A stretch of DNA of 12,810 nt from Flavobacteriales bacterium (GTDB lineage: Bacteria; Bacteroidota; Bacteroidia; Flavobacteriales; Weeksellaceae), in NCBI GenBank assembly GCA_900770875.1, contig CAAGLV010000094.1, positions 1 through 12,810 on the forward strand, in the 5' to 3' direction. The position numbers and the translations under genes were made by a program. The first letter of the stretch is position 1. Every line of letters begins with the position of its first letter. Below, one piece after another: positions 1-6,637 of the stretch. The notes beneath the pieces were generated by a model, which searched no databases, was not told the DNA's origin, and saw only the letters and a program-made list of their open reading frames with translations.

Positions 1-45
1 ATTGTAATTTCAATTTTATTGAATAATAAATACCAAATCAACTAA
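1..45 (+). CDS. C-terminal end of a probable FecCD-type ABC permease (partial)
   Basis: The first frame is open from the window edge for 14 codons and ends with TAA at 43-45. The tail reads IVISILLNNKYQIN: a hydrophobic stretch followed by a short polar, basic end. FecCD permeases of siderophore, heme and B12 importers commonly end this way. The TAA shares its last A with the ATG of the downstream ATPase gene (TAATG), the tight spacing expected of a permease-ATPase pair. No promoter lies in the 44 bases before the ATPase start, which also suggests that it is read from an upstream gene. Only 14 residues are visible, so the family is an inference from context rather than a motif. Confidence 0.5.
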   Translation: MVISILLNNKYQIN

Positions 46-1004
46 TGGAACATTTATTAAAGGTTAATCAGTTGACGATTGGTTATCAAGGGAAATTGTT
101 GATAAAAGGAATTAATTGTGCCTTATATCAAAATGAATTTGTTGTTGTATTAGGGAAAAATGGAATTGGAAAATCTACGTTTATTAATACCATTTTAGGA
201 TTTGTTCCGGTTCAAGAAGGCGAAATTTTATTGCAAAATAAAAAACTGAATCAAATTCCGAAAGCCGAATTGGCGCAACAAATTGCGGTTGTGTTTTCAA
301 AATTGCATCAAGTGCCACCAATTAAAGTTTTCGATGTATTAAAAATTGCTCGAATTCCTTATCATCATTATTTAAAATCAACCAAAGAATCCGAAATAAA
401 CTTAATTCATCAAATGTTAGATTTGGTTGGAATTGCAGAACTAAAAGATAAATTAGCAACCGAATTAAGCGAAGGTCAATTACAGTTGGTGATGATTGCA
501 CGTGCATTGGTGCAAGAAACGCCGATTTTAATTTTAGACGAGCCAACTGCAAATTTAGATTTGGCCAATCAATTACGAATTTTTAAATTGATAAAAAAGC
601 TAAAAGAAACAACCAATAAAGCAATTGTGATGATTACGCACGAGGCACAATTGGGATTAGATTTTGCAGACAAAATTTGGTGGATAGAAGATCAGCAATT
701 GATTGAAGGTTCGCCCGAAGATCTTGCTTTTACGCATCAAATTATTCCGAAATTATCAGGAAATTATTTGCAATTTAATTCGATTAATCGATTTTATGAT
801 TTACAAACGAATGGAAATGTAATTTGTAAAATAAATCATTCGAGCGAATTAGCTTTTTGGTTGAATAAAGCATTGGTCCGATTACAAGTTAATTTAGATG
901 AAAATTTACTCGAATCGATTGAAATCAACGAAAAAAATATCATCTTTGAATCGCAAAAATTTGAATCGATTCAGTCGTTTTTAAATTATATTAAATCAGT
1001 ATGA
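45..1004 (+). CDS. ABC transporter ATP-binding protein, FecE/HmuV-like (iron-siderophore, heme or cobalamin uptake)
   Basis: This is the cytoplasmic nucleotide-binding subunit of a probable importer. Visible motifs are Walker A GKNGIGKST (37-45), signature LSEGQ (141-145), Walker B with catalytic Glu ILILDEP (161-167), D-loop around 170-172 and switch His199 (ITHE). The overall layout, and the ARALVQETPILILDEPTANLD stretch in particular (longest quoted core: ILILDEPTANLD), match the FecE/FepC group. Two oddities stand out. The usual Q-loop glutamine is absent: the segment at 80-88 reads IAVVFSKLH. In addition, about 85 residues after position 235 form a C-terminal extension that I cannot assign to a domain. 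The protein has 319 aa, against roughly 250-270 for the ATPase core alone. It starts within the stop codon of the preceding frame and overlaps the following SDR gene by four bases, so the three are probably one transcript. The ligand cannot be read from the ATPase. Confidence 0.88.
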   Translation: MEHLLKVNQLTIGYQGKLLIKGINCALYQNEFVVVLGKNGIGKSTFINTILGFVPVQEGEILLQNKKLNQIPKAELAQQIAVVFSKLHQVPPIKVFDVLKIARIPYHHYLKSTKESEINLIHQMLDLVGIAELKDKLATELSEGQLQLVMIARALVQETPILILDEPTANLDLANQLRIFKLIKKLKETTNKAIVMITHEAQLGLDFADKIWWIEDQQLIEGSPEDLAFTHQIIPKLSGNYLQFNSINRFYDLQTNGNVICKINHSSELAFWLNKALVRLQVNLDENLLESIEINEKNIIFESQKFESIQSFLNYIKSV

Positions 1005-1690
1005 AAAACATCATTATAACAGGAGCGAGTAGAGGAATTGGATACGAGTTAGCAAAGCAACATTTAGCTTTAGGAAACCGTGTATTAACGATCTCTAGAA
1101 ATGTAGAAAAATTAGCAAGTTTGGCTGAATTTGCAAACGAAGGTCAATACGAATTTTTAGGAATTGATTTGGCTGATTTTAACCAAATTACTAACGTATT
1201 AGCAGCAGTAGAATCTTGGGATAAAATTGATGTGCTTTATAACAATGCCGGGTTATGTATTAATAAACCATTCGAAGAAATTACCGAAAACGATTTAATG
1301 CGTTCGTGGCAAGTTAATTTTATGGCACCTTACCGATTAATACAAGTGTTATTGCCAAAATTTAAATCGTGTTCGCATGTTGTTAATGTTTCAACAATGG
1401 GAGCAGTACAAGGTTCGGTGAAATTTCCTGGTTTATCAGTTTATTCGTCATCTAAATCGGCAACTGTTAATTTAACAGAATTATTAGCCGAAGAGTTAAA
1501 AGATTGTGGTCCGCGTATTAATGCTGTAGCTTTAGGAGCAGTGCAAACAGAAATGTTAGACGAGGCTTTTCCGGGATATATTGCACCAACTCAGCCTTGC
1601 GAAATGGCCGAATATTTAGTTGATTTTGGATTAAATGGTTGGAAGTATTTTAACGGTAAAGTACAACAAGCGTCGATTTCTACACCGTAA
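1001..1690 (+). CDS. Short-chain dehydrogenase/reductase (SDR) family oxidoreductase
   Basis: A classical SDR of 229 aa. The N-terminal Rossmann fold has the dinucleotide-binding motif TGASRGIG (7-14). NNAG lies at 81-84, and the catalytic tetrad is Asn106, Ser131, Tyr148 and Lys152 (YSSSK), so it should be an active NAD(P)-dependent oxidoreductase in the cytoplasm. Arg11 and the SRN at 32-34, just after the second beta strand, would suit NADPH, but this is inference. The substrate is not recognisable. The ATG overlaps the TGA of the ABC ATPase gene (ATGA), implying translational coupling and a possible role in handling the imported ligand. A CapC-type 3-ketosulfonolipid reductase role can be imagined because capA and capB lie about 8 kb away, but nothing in the sequence shows it. 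Confidence 0.9.
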   Translation: MKNIIITGASRGIGYELAKQHLALGNRVLTISRNVEKLASLAEFANEGQYEFLGIDLADFNQITNVLAAVESWDKIDVLYNNAGLCINKPFEEITENDLMRSWQVNFMAPYRLIQVLLPKFKSCSHVVNVSTMGAVQGSVKFPGLSVYSSSKSATVNLTELLAEELKDCGPRINAVALGAVQTEMLDEAFPGYIAPTQPCEMAEYLVDFGLNGWKYFNGKVQQASISTP

Positions 1691-1701
1691 TTAAAATATT
1701 G

Positions 1702-1732
1702 TTGGAAAATTTAAAGAACTAAAATAACTTTG
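1702..1732 (+). promoter_or_regulatory. Promoter of the tyrS leader
   Basis: A perfect Bacteroidetes -7 element, TAACTTTG, lies at 1725-1732. A -33 TTG lies at 1702-1704, with 20 bases between them, which is the usual spacing. Transcription should start near 1737-1740, only a few bases before the ATG of the leader reading frame at 1742. This promoter separates tyrS from the SDR gene upstream. Confidence 0.75.
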
Positions 1733-1741
1733 CAACAGCAA

Positions 1742-1828
1742 ATGAAAAGTTTAAATCACATATTACGTCTGCCTTTTTTTAGTACATATTATATCCGAGC
1801 AATTTACTCGGACAGATTTTTTATGTAG
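1742..1828 (+). CDS. Putative Tyr-rich leader peptide of tyrS (28 aa)
   Basis: A 28-codon frame starts within a few bases of the predicted transcription start and ends with TAG at 1826-1828. Codons 14-22 encode STYYIRAIY, with tandem Tyr codons at 1787-1792 and a third Tyr at 1805-1807. Two Phe-Phe pairs (1775-1780 and 1817-1822) make the peptide strongly aromatic: 7 of 28 residues. It lies directly ahead of two competing RNA hairpins and the tyrS gene, the layout of amino-acid leader peptides such as TrpL. The peptide itself probably has no function; ribosome stalling at the Tyr codons would be the signal. There is no Shine-Dalgarno sequence, and translation may be almost leaderless. Coding status is inferred from composition and position only. 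Confidence 0.7.
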   Translation: MKSLNHILRLPFFSTYYIRAIYSDRFFM

Positions 1829-1904
1829 TTAAACGAACAAAATTATAATTGATAAAATATTATTGCATAATCGAAAGCCCGAGTTTTTACTCGGGCTTTT
1901 TTTA
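1794..1904 (+). promoter_or_regulatory. Putative tyrosine transcription attenuator controlling tyrS
   Basis: Four complementary segments are visible. Segment 1 (TCCGAG, 1794-1799) pairs with segment 2 (CTCGGA, 1807-1812). Segment 3 (AAAGCCCGAG, 1874-1883) pairs with segment 4 (CTCGGGCTTT, 1890-1899) to make the terminator. Segment 2 can instead pair with segment 3 (1806-1811 with 1879-1884), supported by a second helix of nine pairs between 1821-1829 and 1862-1870 (two of them G-U). A ribosome stalled at Tyr codons 1787-1792 would cover segment 1 and free segment 2, favouring the antiterminator. A ribosome reaching the stop codon at 1826-1828 would sit on the second helix and favour termination. 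The predicted effect is tyrS expression when charged tRNA-Tyr is low. The pairing is seen in the sequence; the regulation is inferred. Confidence 0.7.
1874..1904 (+). terminator. Intrinsic terminator in the tyrS leader (attenuator arm)
   Basis: A ten-pair, GC-rich stem, AAAGCCCGAG (1874-1883) with CTCGGGCTTT (1890-1899), encloses a six-base loop, and a T-run continues to 1903. It ends only ten bases before the tyrS ATG, leaving no room for a separate promoter, so it must regulate tyrS rather than end an upstream unit. Confidence 0.9.
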
Positions 1905-1913
1905 TTTAAAAAA

Positions 1914-3116
1914 ATGATGATTCAAACATTAAAAGAAAACGTAGAAATTATCTTACCATCAAATGGTTTAGAGGAAAAGCTAGCACAAGCAGCAAAAGAA
2001 AATCGTAAACTAACGATTAAATTAGGATTTGATCCAACAGCACCAGATTTACATTTAGGGCATGCTGTGGTTTTAAAGAAATTAAAACAATTTCAGGATT
2101 TAGGACACGAAATCGTGATTTTGGTTGGAAGTTTTACAGCACGTATTGGTGATCCAACAGGGAAAAATAAAAGTAGAAAACCACTTTCGGAAGAGGATGT
2201 GAAACATAATGCAGAAACTTACTTAAATCAATTGGCTTTAATTATTGATATTGATAAAGCAAAAATTGTGTTTAATTCGGATTGGTTAGATGCTTTATCT
2301 TTTTCAGAAGTAATTCAGTTGTTATCGCGTGTAACAGTTGCTCAGTTAATGCATCGTAACGATTTTAATAAACGCTTTACAGAAAATACGTCAATTGCAA
2401 TGCACGAGTTGGTTTACCCAATTTTACAAGGTTTTGATTCGGTACAAATAAAAGCGGATATCGAAATGGGAGGAACCGATCAATTATTTAATTGTACAAT
2501 GGGACGTCAGTTGCAAGAAAACTTCAAGATGGAACCACAAATTGTAATGTGTATGCCTTTGTTAAAGGGATTAGATGGAAAAGAAAAAATGAGTAAATCT
2601 TTAAATAATATTATAGGTTTAACGGATGAGCCAAACGAAATGTTTGGTAAAACGATGTCGATTCCAGATGCATTAATTCCTGAATTTTTAGATTTAACAA
2701 CGGATTTTACAATTACAGAAAAAGCAGAAATAAAAGTTGTTTTAGAAGGAGGTGAGAATCCGATGAATATAAAAAAAATAATTGCGAAAAATATCATTAA
2801 GCAATACCATAATGAAGCTGCAGCAACGGATGCAGAATTGTTTTTTATGAATCAGTTTCAGAATAAAAATGTTGAAGAAAAAGTGTATGAACCAGTTTTG
2901 ATTGATGTAATTAGTGAGGGAAATGCAACTTTATCATTACTTGATTTGTGTGTTAAATTAAAACCAAATGAAACGAAATCGGCTAATCGTCGTTTAATTG
3001 AAGGTGGTGGAGTGCAGGTTAACCATCAAAAAATAGAAGATCCAAATGTTTTAATTGAATTGAAAAAAGATTTGAAAATAAAGTTAGGTAAACGTACTTT
3101 TTTCGAACTTAAATAA
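1914..3116 (+). CDS. tyrS: Tyrosyl-tRNA synthetase
   Basis: This class I aminoacyl-tRNA synthetase charges tRNA-Tyr in the cytoplasm. The class I signatures are HLGH (47-50, inside FDPTAPDLHLGH) and KMSKS (225-229). The block YPILQGFDSV followed by IEMGGTDQLFN is typical of the tyrosine-binding pocket in TyrRS, and the C-terminal 60 or so residues form an S4-like RNA-binding domain (LLDLCVKLKP, then SANRRLIEGGGVQVN). At 400 aa it has the size of the TyrZ-like bacterial group. The frame is open back to a TTG at 1863, but that extension would translate the terminator hairpin. The start is therefore placed at ATG 1914; ATG 1917 is equally possible. There is no Shine-Dalgarno sequence. Expression is probably governed by the upstream attenuator. 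Arginine is encoded by CGN in 9 of 10 cases. Confidence 0.97.
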   Translation: MMIQTLKENVEIILPSNGLEEKLAQAAKENRKLTIKLGFDPTAPDLHLGHAVVLKKLKQFQDLGHEIVILVGSFTARIGDPTGKNKSRKPLSEEDVKHNAETYLNQLALIIDIDKAKIVFNSDWLDALSFSEVIQLLSRVTVAQLMHRNDFNKRFTENTSIAMHELVYPILQGFDSVQIKADIEMGGTDQLFNCTMGRQLQENFKMEPQIVMCMPLLKGLDGKEKMSKSLNNIIGLTDEPNEMFGKTMSIPDALIPEFLDLTTDFTITEKAEIKVVLEGGENPMNIKKIIAKNIIKQYHNEAAATDAELFFMNQFQNKNVEEKVYEPVLIDVISEGNATLSLLDLCVKLKPNETKSANRRLIEGGGVQVNHQKIEDPNVLIELKKDLKIKLGKRTFFELK

Positions 3117-3125
3117 AATGTTTTT

Positions 3126-3190
3126 AAGGTATTTCGTAAGATTTAATAGTTATATTTATAAAAATTAAATACTTATGAAATACCTTTTTT
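3126..3190 (+). terminator. Long imperfect hairpin with T-run after tyrS
   Basis: AAGGTATTTCGTAAG (3126-3140) pairs with CTTATGAAATACCTT (3172-3186) through one G-U pair. The stem then continues past a single bulged A at 3171 with ATTTAAT (3141-3147) and ATTAAAT (3164-3170). This gives about 22 pairs around a 16-base loop, followed by six Ts (3185-3190). It probably ends tyrS transcription. The stem is unusually long for an intrinsic terminator, so a small mobile-repeat origin is possible. Confidence 0.75.
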
Positions 3191-3218
3191 ATAAATGATG
3201 ATTTTTCAATTAATACAA

Positions 3219-4694
3219 ATGAATAGATTAATTATCATTATTTTTTTCTTCTTTTTTACTCAAAAAATATATTCTCAAAATTTCGGGAATTTTCCAAAAA
3301 TAGAAAAAGAAAAACTTCAAAGAGATTTAAATTTATTATATCAAGGTTTAGATAAGTATCATTCTGGGATGTATTGGTATACGCCTAAAGATAGTGTTGA
3401 TTTTGCTTTTCAAAATGCACATAACGAAATATCGACCGATTTAAATGTTCTTGAATTTCATAAATTAATAGCGCCTTTAGTTGCACTTTCAAGAGAGGAT
3501 CATACTGATGTTTATTTACCATTTGATATTGAAAAAGAAATTTATAGGAATGAACAGATTTATTTTTTACCTTTAACTGTAGTGTTTTTAGGAGAAAAAC
3601 TTTATTGTCTAAGAAATGGATCAGGTAATGACTTGTTTCTTGAGAATTTAGAAATAGAAAGTATTAATGGTGAAACTCCTTTAGAAATTGCTGCTAAAAT
3701 TGGAAATTTATTTGCTTCTGATGGTTATATCAAAGCAGTTAAATTTAATGATTTAAAAGGATTTAATTTTTCTAAATATTATTACTATTATTATGGAATT
3801 GTCGATGAGTTTGTTATAAAATTTAAAGAAGTTCCAAATGCTGTTGTACTTAAATCTTTGTCGATTAATCAAATTAATAAGAATTTTAAAAAGAGTTCAA
3901 TTACAGTTTCAAATATAACTGATAGCGAACCGCTTAAATTTAAATTAATTAATCAAACAGCTTATTTGGATATACAAACATTTTCGAATGAAATTATAAA
4001 AAAAGATAGTCAATATAAAAGTCTTAAAGAATTTTTGAAAATATGTTTTACTGAAATTAAAGAAAAAGAGATTAAAAATGCAATTCTAGATCTAAGTAAG
4101 AACGGTGGAGGTACTGAAGGGAATGAAGGATTATTATATTCGTATTTTGGTGATAATTATCAAAAATATGATAAAGTTAGAGTGAAATCTCAGAAAGTTG
4201 TGCTTGATAATGGTATTGATAAATCAATAAAATTAAAAACTTTCGGATTCTTAGAAAGAGTATTTACGAATAAAAAAATGAATGATGGAAGTCTTGAAAG
4301 AAGAAATAACATATTTCTAAATCTTATGGCTTTTAGTAAAAGTCCCAAAAATAAATTCACTTGTAATGTTTTTATTTTAATAAGTCCTACTACTTATTCG
4401 GGAGCTAGCGAATTTTCAAATATGATGTATTCTCAAGATTTAGCAATATTTATAGGCGAAGAAACAGGAGGTGGATATTATGGTAATACGAGTGGATATA
4501 GTAGGAATTTAATTTTGCCAAATTCTAAGATAAAAGTAGAAATTCCAGCGCTTCAATTTATGATGAATGTAAATCCTAAATTACCTTTCGGAAGTGGTGT
4601 AATACCACATTATTTAGTTGTTCCAATAATTAATCAATATTTAAATAATGAAAACGCATATTTAGATTATGCTTTGAAATTAATTAACGAATAA
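3219..4694 (+). CDS. Exported S41-family peptidase-like protein
   Basis: Residues 1 to about 20 form a signal peptide: Asn-Arg, then a run of Ile and Phe, then IYSQ before the mature Asn, a common flavobacterial cleavage context. The protein should therefore be periplasmic or surface-located. The C-terminal half resembles the S41 (C-terminal processing protease) core. TAYLDIQTF begins the domain, NAILDLSKNGGG is the conserved strand-loop, and SPTTYSGASEF carries the likely nucleophile Ser394, followed by GEETGGGYYG. A weak PDZ-like segment (about 125-170) precedes it. The 491-aa size fits Bacteroidetes S41 proteins. The frame extends to ATG 3195, but ATG 3219 places the signal peptide at the N-terminus. 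There is a run of six Tyr at 187-192. All ten Arg codons are AGA or AGG, unlike neighbouring genes. No clear promoter is visible. The substrate is unknown. Confidence 0.85.
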   Translation: MNRLIIIIFFFFFTQKIYSQNFGNFPKIEKEKLQRDLNLLYQGLDKYHSGMYWYTPKDSVDFAFQNAHNEISTDLNVLEFHKLIAPLVALSREDHTDVYLPFDIEKEIYRNEQIYFLPLTVVFLGEKLYCLRNGSGNDLFLENLEIESINGETPLEIAAKIGNLFASDGYIKAVKFNDLKGFNFSKYYYYYYGIVDEFVIKFKEVPNAVVLKSLSINQINKNFKKSSITVSNITDSEPLKFKLINQTAYLDIQTFSNEIIKKDSQYKSLKEFLKICFTEIKEKEIKNAILDLSKNGGGTEGNEGLLYSYFGDNYQKYDKVRVKSQKVVLDNGIDKSIKLKTFGFLERVFTNKKMNDGSLERRNNIFLNLMAFSKSPKNKFTCNVFILISPTTYSGASEFSNMMYSQDLAIFIGEETGGGYYGNTSGYSRNLILPNSKIKVEIPALQFMMNVNPKLPFGSGVIPHYLVVPIINQYLNNENAYLDYALKLINE

Positions 4695-4724
4695 TTTTAA
4701 TTATATTGATGAAAACTTAAACTT

Positions 4725-4955
4725 ATGGCATTTTATAATCAACACATTAAAAACCCAACATTAACACGAATTGTAATTTACAGCGTATCGTTATTTATAG
4801 TATTGGGCTTATTTTATTTCTCAGACTCAAAATTTTTCACTGAATTTCAAAGTAAATGGTCGATAATATACGTTCTTTTAGGATGGAATGTTATTTTGAT
4901 TGTACGTATGATTGTAAATTATATCAAGAATAAGAAGATTAATCAATCAAGTTAA
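4725..4955 (+). CDS. Small membrane protein of unknown function (76 aa)
   Basis: I do not recognise the family. The 76 residues contain two hydrophobic segments (about 15-31 and 46-64) joined by a charged loop, and the ends are basic (NYIKNKKINQ at the C-terminus). This suggests a two-helix inner-membrane protein. It lies 30 bases after the S41 gene on the same strand and could be cotranscribed with it, but its Arg codons are CGA and CGT, like the rest of the window and unlike the S41 gene. Its last 17 bases overlap the 3' end of the convergent MATE gene. It is supported by the intact frame, the ATG start and the membrane-protein composition. Confidence 0.7.
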   Translation: MAFYNQHIKNPTLTRIVIYSVSLFIVLGLFYFSDSKFFTEFQSKWSIIYVLLGWNVILIVRMIVNYIKNKKINQSS

Positions 4956-4960
4956 TCTTC
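4934..4960. terminator. Hairpin at the convergent gene ends (possible bidirectional terminator)
   Basis: A perfect nine-pair inverted repeat, GAAGATTAA (4934-4942) and TTAATCTTC (4952-4960), with a nine-base loop. It lies exactly over the overlapping stop codons of the small membrane protein and the MATE gene. There is no strong T-run on either side, so terminator activity is uncertain. The stem also encodes the last codons of both genes. Confidence 0.45.
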
Positions 4961-6276
4961 GTTTTCATGCGTTGATTAAAAATATACATCAACGGAAAGC
5001 TGCGCATCAGCATCCAAATTCCAAAAGCTAACCAAATTCCGTGAATCTTTAATCCAAAATAATTTGCCAGGAGTAAGGTTGGAATAAATCCTAGAAAAGT
5101 AGAAACAATTAAGTTATTACGTAACAGTTTCGCATCGCCCATTCCTTTAAAAAATCCATCAAAAATATAAGCTAAGGTATTAATAGGTTGCATCAATAAA
5201 ACCATCCAAAATACACTTTTAAAAACGTCTAATACTTCGGGATCTTTATTAAATAATTCGCCAATTGGACGATAAAAGATAAACGAAATAACCACTAAAA
5301 TACAAGCGATAAATACGGAGTATTTTGAAATGTCTTTGCTTAAATAGACTAATTGTTGGTAATTCTTTTCACCAATTAAACGACCTGCCATCGCGTTGCC
5401 TGCTCCTGCATATCCATCAATAAAAAAGGAAAAGAATAACCAAATATTCATTAAAATACTTTGTGCCGCAATGTATGCTGCTCCATAATTGGTCGCGTAG
5501 GCATTGGCTACAAAAAATGCAACATTTAAAGTAGCTGTACGCAGAATAAAATTAAAGCTTAACGAAATATATTGTTTTAATAATGGATGAGGTTGATTGC
5601 CAATCGAAAATCGAAAAGAAGTATGTTTAACGTAATAATATAATGCCATTGTTACCATTATAAATTGAGCAACTAAGCTAGAGTAAGCGGCTCCTTTTAA
5701 GTTAAAAGCAGGTATAAATCCAGCAATGCCATAAATTAAAAAGTAATTTAAAATAACATGGATAATAGCAGCTGTAACGCCACATCGCATGGCCCAAACT
5801 GTATTTTGTAATCCTCTAAATGTGCCAAATAAAGTAAGCGAAATTAAAGTTAAGGGAAATCCAAATGCTCTAATTTGGTAATAATCAACACAGTTTTCTA
5901 AAATTAAACCTTTTGCGTTGTATAAGCTAAAAATCCATTCGGCAAAAATAGTTGTTGTAACTAATAATGTTATTCCGATGAATAGATTTAAAGCTAAAGC
6001 TTGTGGAACTAAAGTTTTGATTTTATCTAATTGATTGGCGCCAAAATGTTGCGAAACGATCGACGATATCGATGTTTTGGTTTGTCCTAAAATCCATAAT
6101 AAACCAGCTAAAAAAGAACCAACTAATCCAACAGCAGCTAAAGCTTCAACCGGATTTTGTTTGCTATTTCCAATCATAGCAATATCGGTTAAGGTAATTA
6201 CAGATTCTGATATTCCAGATAAAATGGCCGGAATCGCCAACTGATTGATTTGTTTAAAAGTAATTCGGTTTCGCAT
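4939..6276 (-). CDS. MATE family efflux transporter, DinF-like
   Basis: A 445-aa polytopic inner-membrane protein with about 12 hydrophobic segments arranged as two six-helix halves, as in MATE exporters. The N-terminus ITFKQINQLAIPAILSG with the following LTDIAMIG is the typical first-helix region. The repeat LAAVGLVGSF, the segment FRGLQNT and the second-half counterpart FDGFFKGMGDAK point to the DinF-like branch, which expels organic cations or other toxic compounds using ion gradients. The specific substrate cannot be read. The start at 6276 fits the family N-terminus and overlaps the upstream membrane-protein gene by 23 bases, implying translational coupling. The 3' end overlaps the convergent gene by 17 bases. 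Confidence 0.92.
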   Translation of the reverse strand: MRNRITFKQINQLAIPAILSGISESVITLTDIAMIGNSKQNPVEALAAVGLVGSFLAGLLWILGQTKTSISSIVSQHFGANQLDKIKTLVPQALALNLFIGITLLVTTTIFAEWIFSLYNAKGLILENCVDYYQIRAFGFPLTLISLTLFGTFRGLQNTVWAMRCGVTAAIIHVILNYFLIYGIAGFIPAFNLKGAAYSSLVAQFIMVTMALYYYVKHTSFRFSIGNQPHPLLKQYISLSFNFILRTATLNVAFFVANAYATNYGAAYIAAQSILMNIWLFFSFFIDGYAGAGNAMAGRLIGEKNYQQLVYLSKDISKYSVFIACILVVISFIFYRPIGELFNKDPEVLDVFKSVFWMVLLMQPINTLAYIFDGFFKGMGDAKLLRNNLIVSTFLGFIPTLLLANYFGLKIHGIWLAFGIWMLMRSFPLMYIFNQRMKTKINLID

Positions 6277-6637
6277 TTTTGTTTCGATGCATTTTCAATA
6301 GCGAAAATACACTGATTAAGCATAATGCACAATCGATTAAGATTAAAATTGGATCGAAAAATAAATCGAGCTGAATAAAAGTTAAAATTAATCCTGTCAT
6401 TAGCCATAAAATCGATCGATAAATAACCGGATTGTATTTAAAGTATTTAAAAGGTAAGGTGCAATTTGCAAAAATTAAAAAAGCTTTAATTGTAAAATAA
6501 GTTGCGATAACAGGTTGTATTGTATTGCCCGAAATGGTTTGTAAATGTGTAATGTAATAGTAAAACGATAAAATTGCAATTACCGATAGATAAGTAAAAT
6601 ACGGAACAATAAATGGTTTTTTAAGTTGTAAAGGCAT
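6254..6637 (-). CDS. Small four-helix membrane protein of unknown function (127 aa)
   Basis: I do not recognise a named family. With the start at 6637 the protein has 127 residues and four hydrophobic segments (about 10-30, 40-58, 70-90 and 93-114), then a basic tail with Lys, His and Arg. The frame is open up to an ATG at 6691, but that extra 18-residue part would be encoded by the terminator hairpin after aroB, so the shorter form is preferred. Its ATG directly follows the terminator T-run, and no promoter is visible between, so it may depend on read-through from aroB. It overlaps the MATE gene by 23 bases, which suggests that the two proteins are made together, possibly for a shared membrane role. 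Confidence 0.7.
   Translation of the reverse strand: MPLQLKKPFIVPYFTYLSVIAILSFYYYITHLQTISGNTIQPVIATYFTIKAFLIFANCTLPFKYFKYNPVIYRSILWLMTGLILTFIQLDLFFDPILILIDCALCLISVFSLLKMHRNKNAKPNYF

Noticed and set aside
1001..1690. Assignment of the SDR as the 3-ketocapnine reductase CapC
   Set aside because: Only distance (about 8 kb) to capA/capB supports it; the gene is coupled to an ABC transporter and has no diagnostic motif.
1738..1913. T-box or other riboswitch in the tyrS leader
   Set aside because: No T-box core sequence or specifier stem arrangement was seen, and T-boxes are mainly a Firmicutes device; the leader-peptide attenuator explains the hairpins better.
1863..1913. Seventeen-residue N-terminal extension of TyrS from TTG 1863
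   Set aside because: It would translate the intrinsic terminator and adds residues without similarity to the TyrRS N-terminus.
2507..2797. Reverse-strand frame within tyrS
   Set aside because: Antisense shadow of a well-supported gene, with no promoter or recognisable motif.
6198..6407. 69-codon reverse-strand frame
   Set aside because: It lies across the end of the small membrane-protein gene and the MATE start in another frame; composition shows no protein-like pattern.
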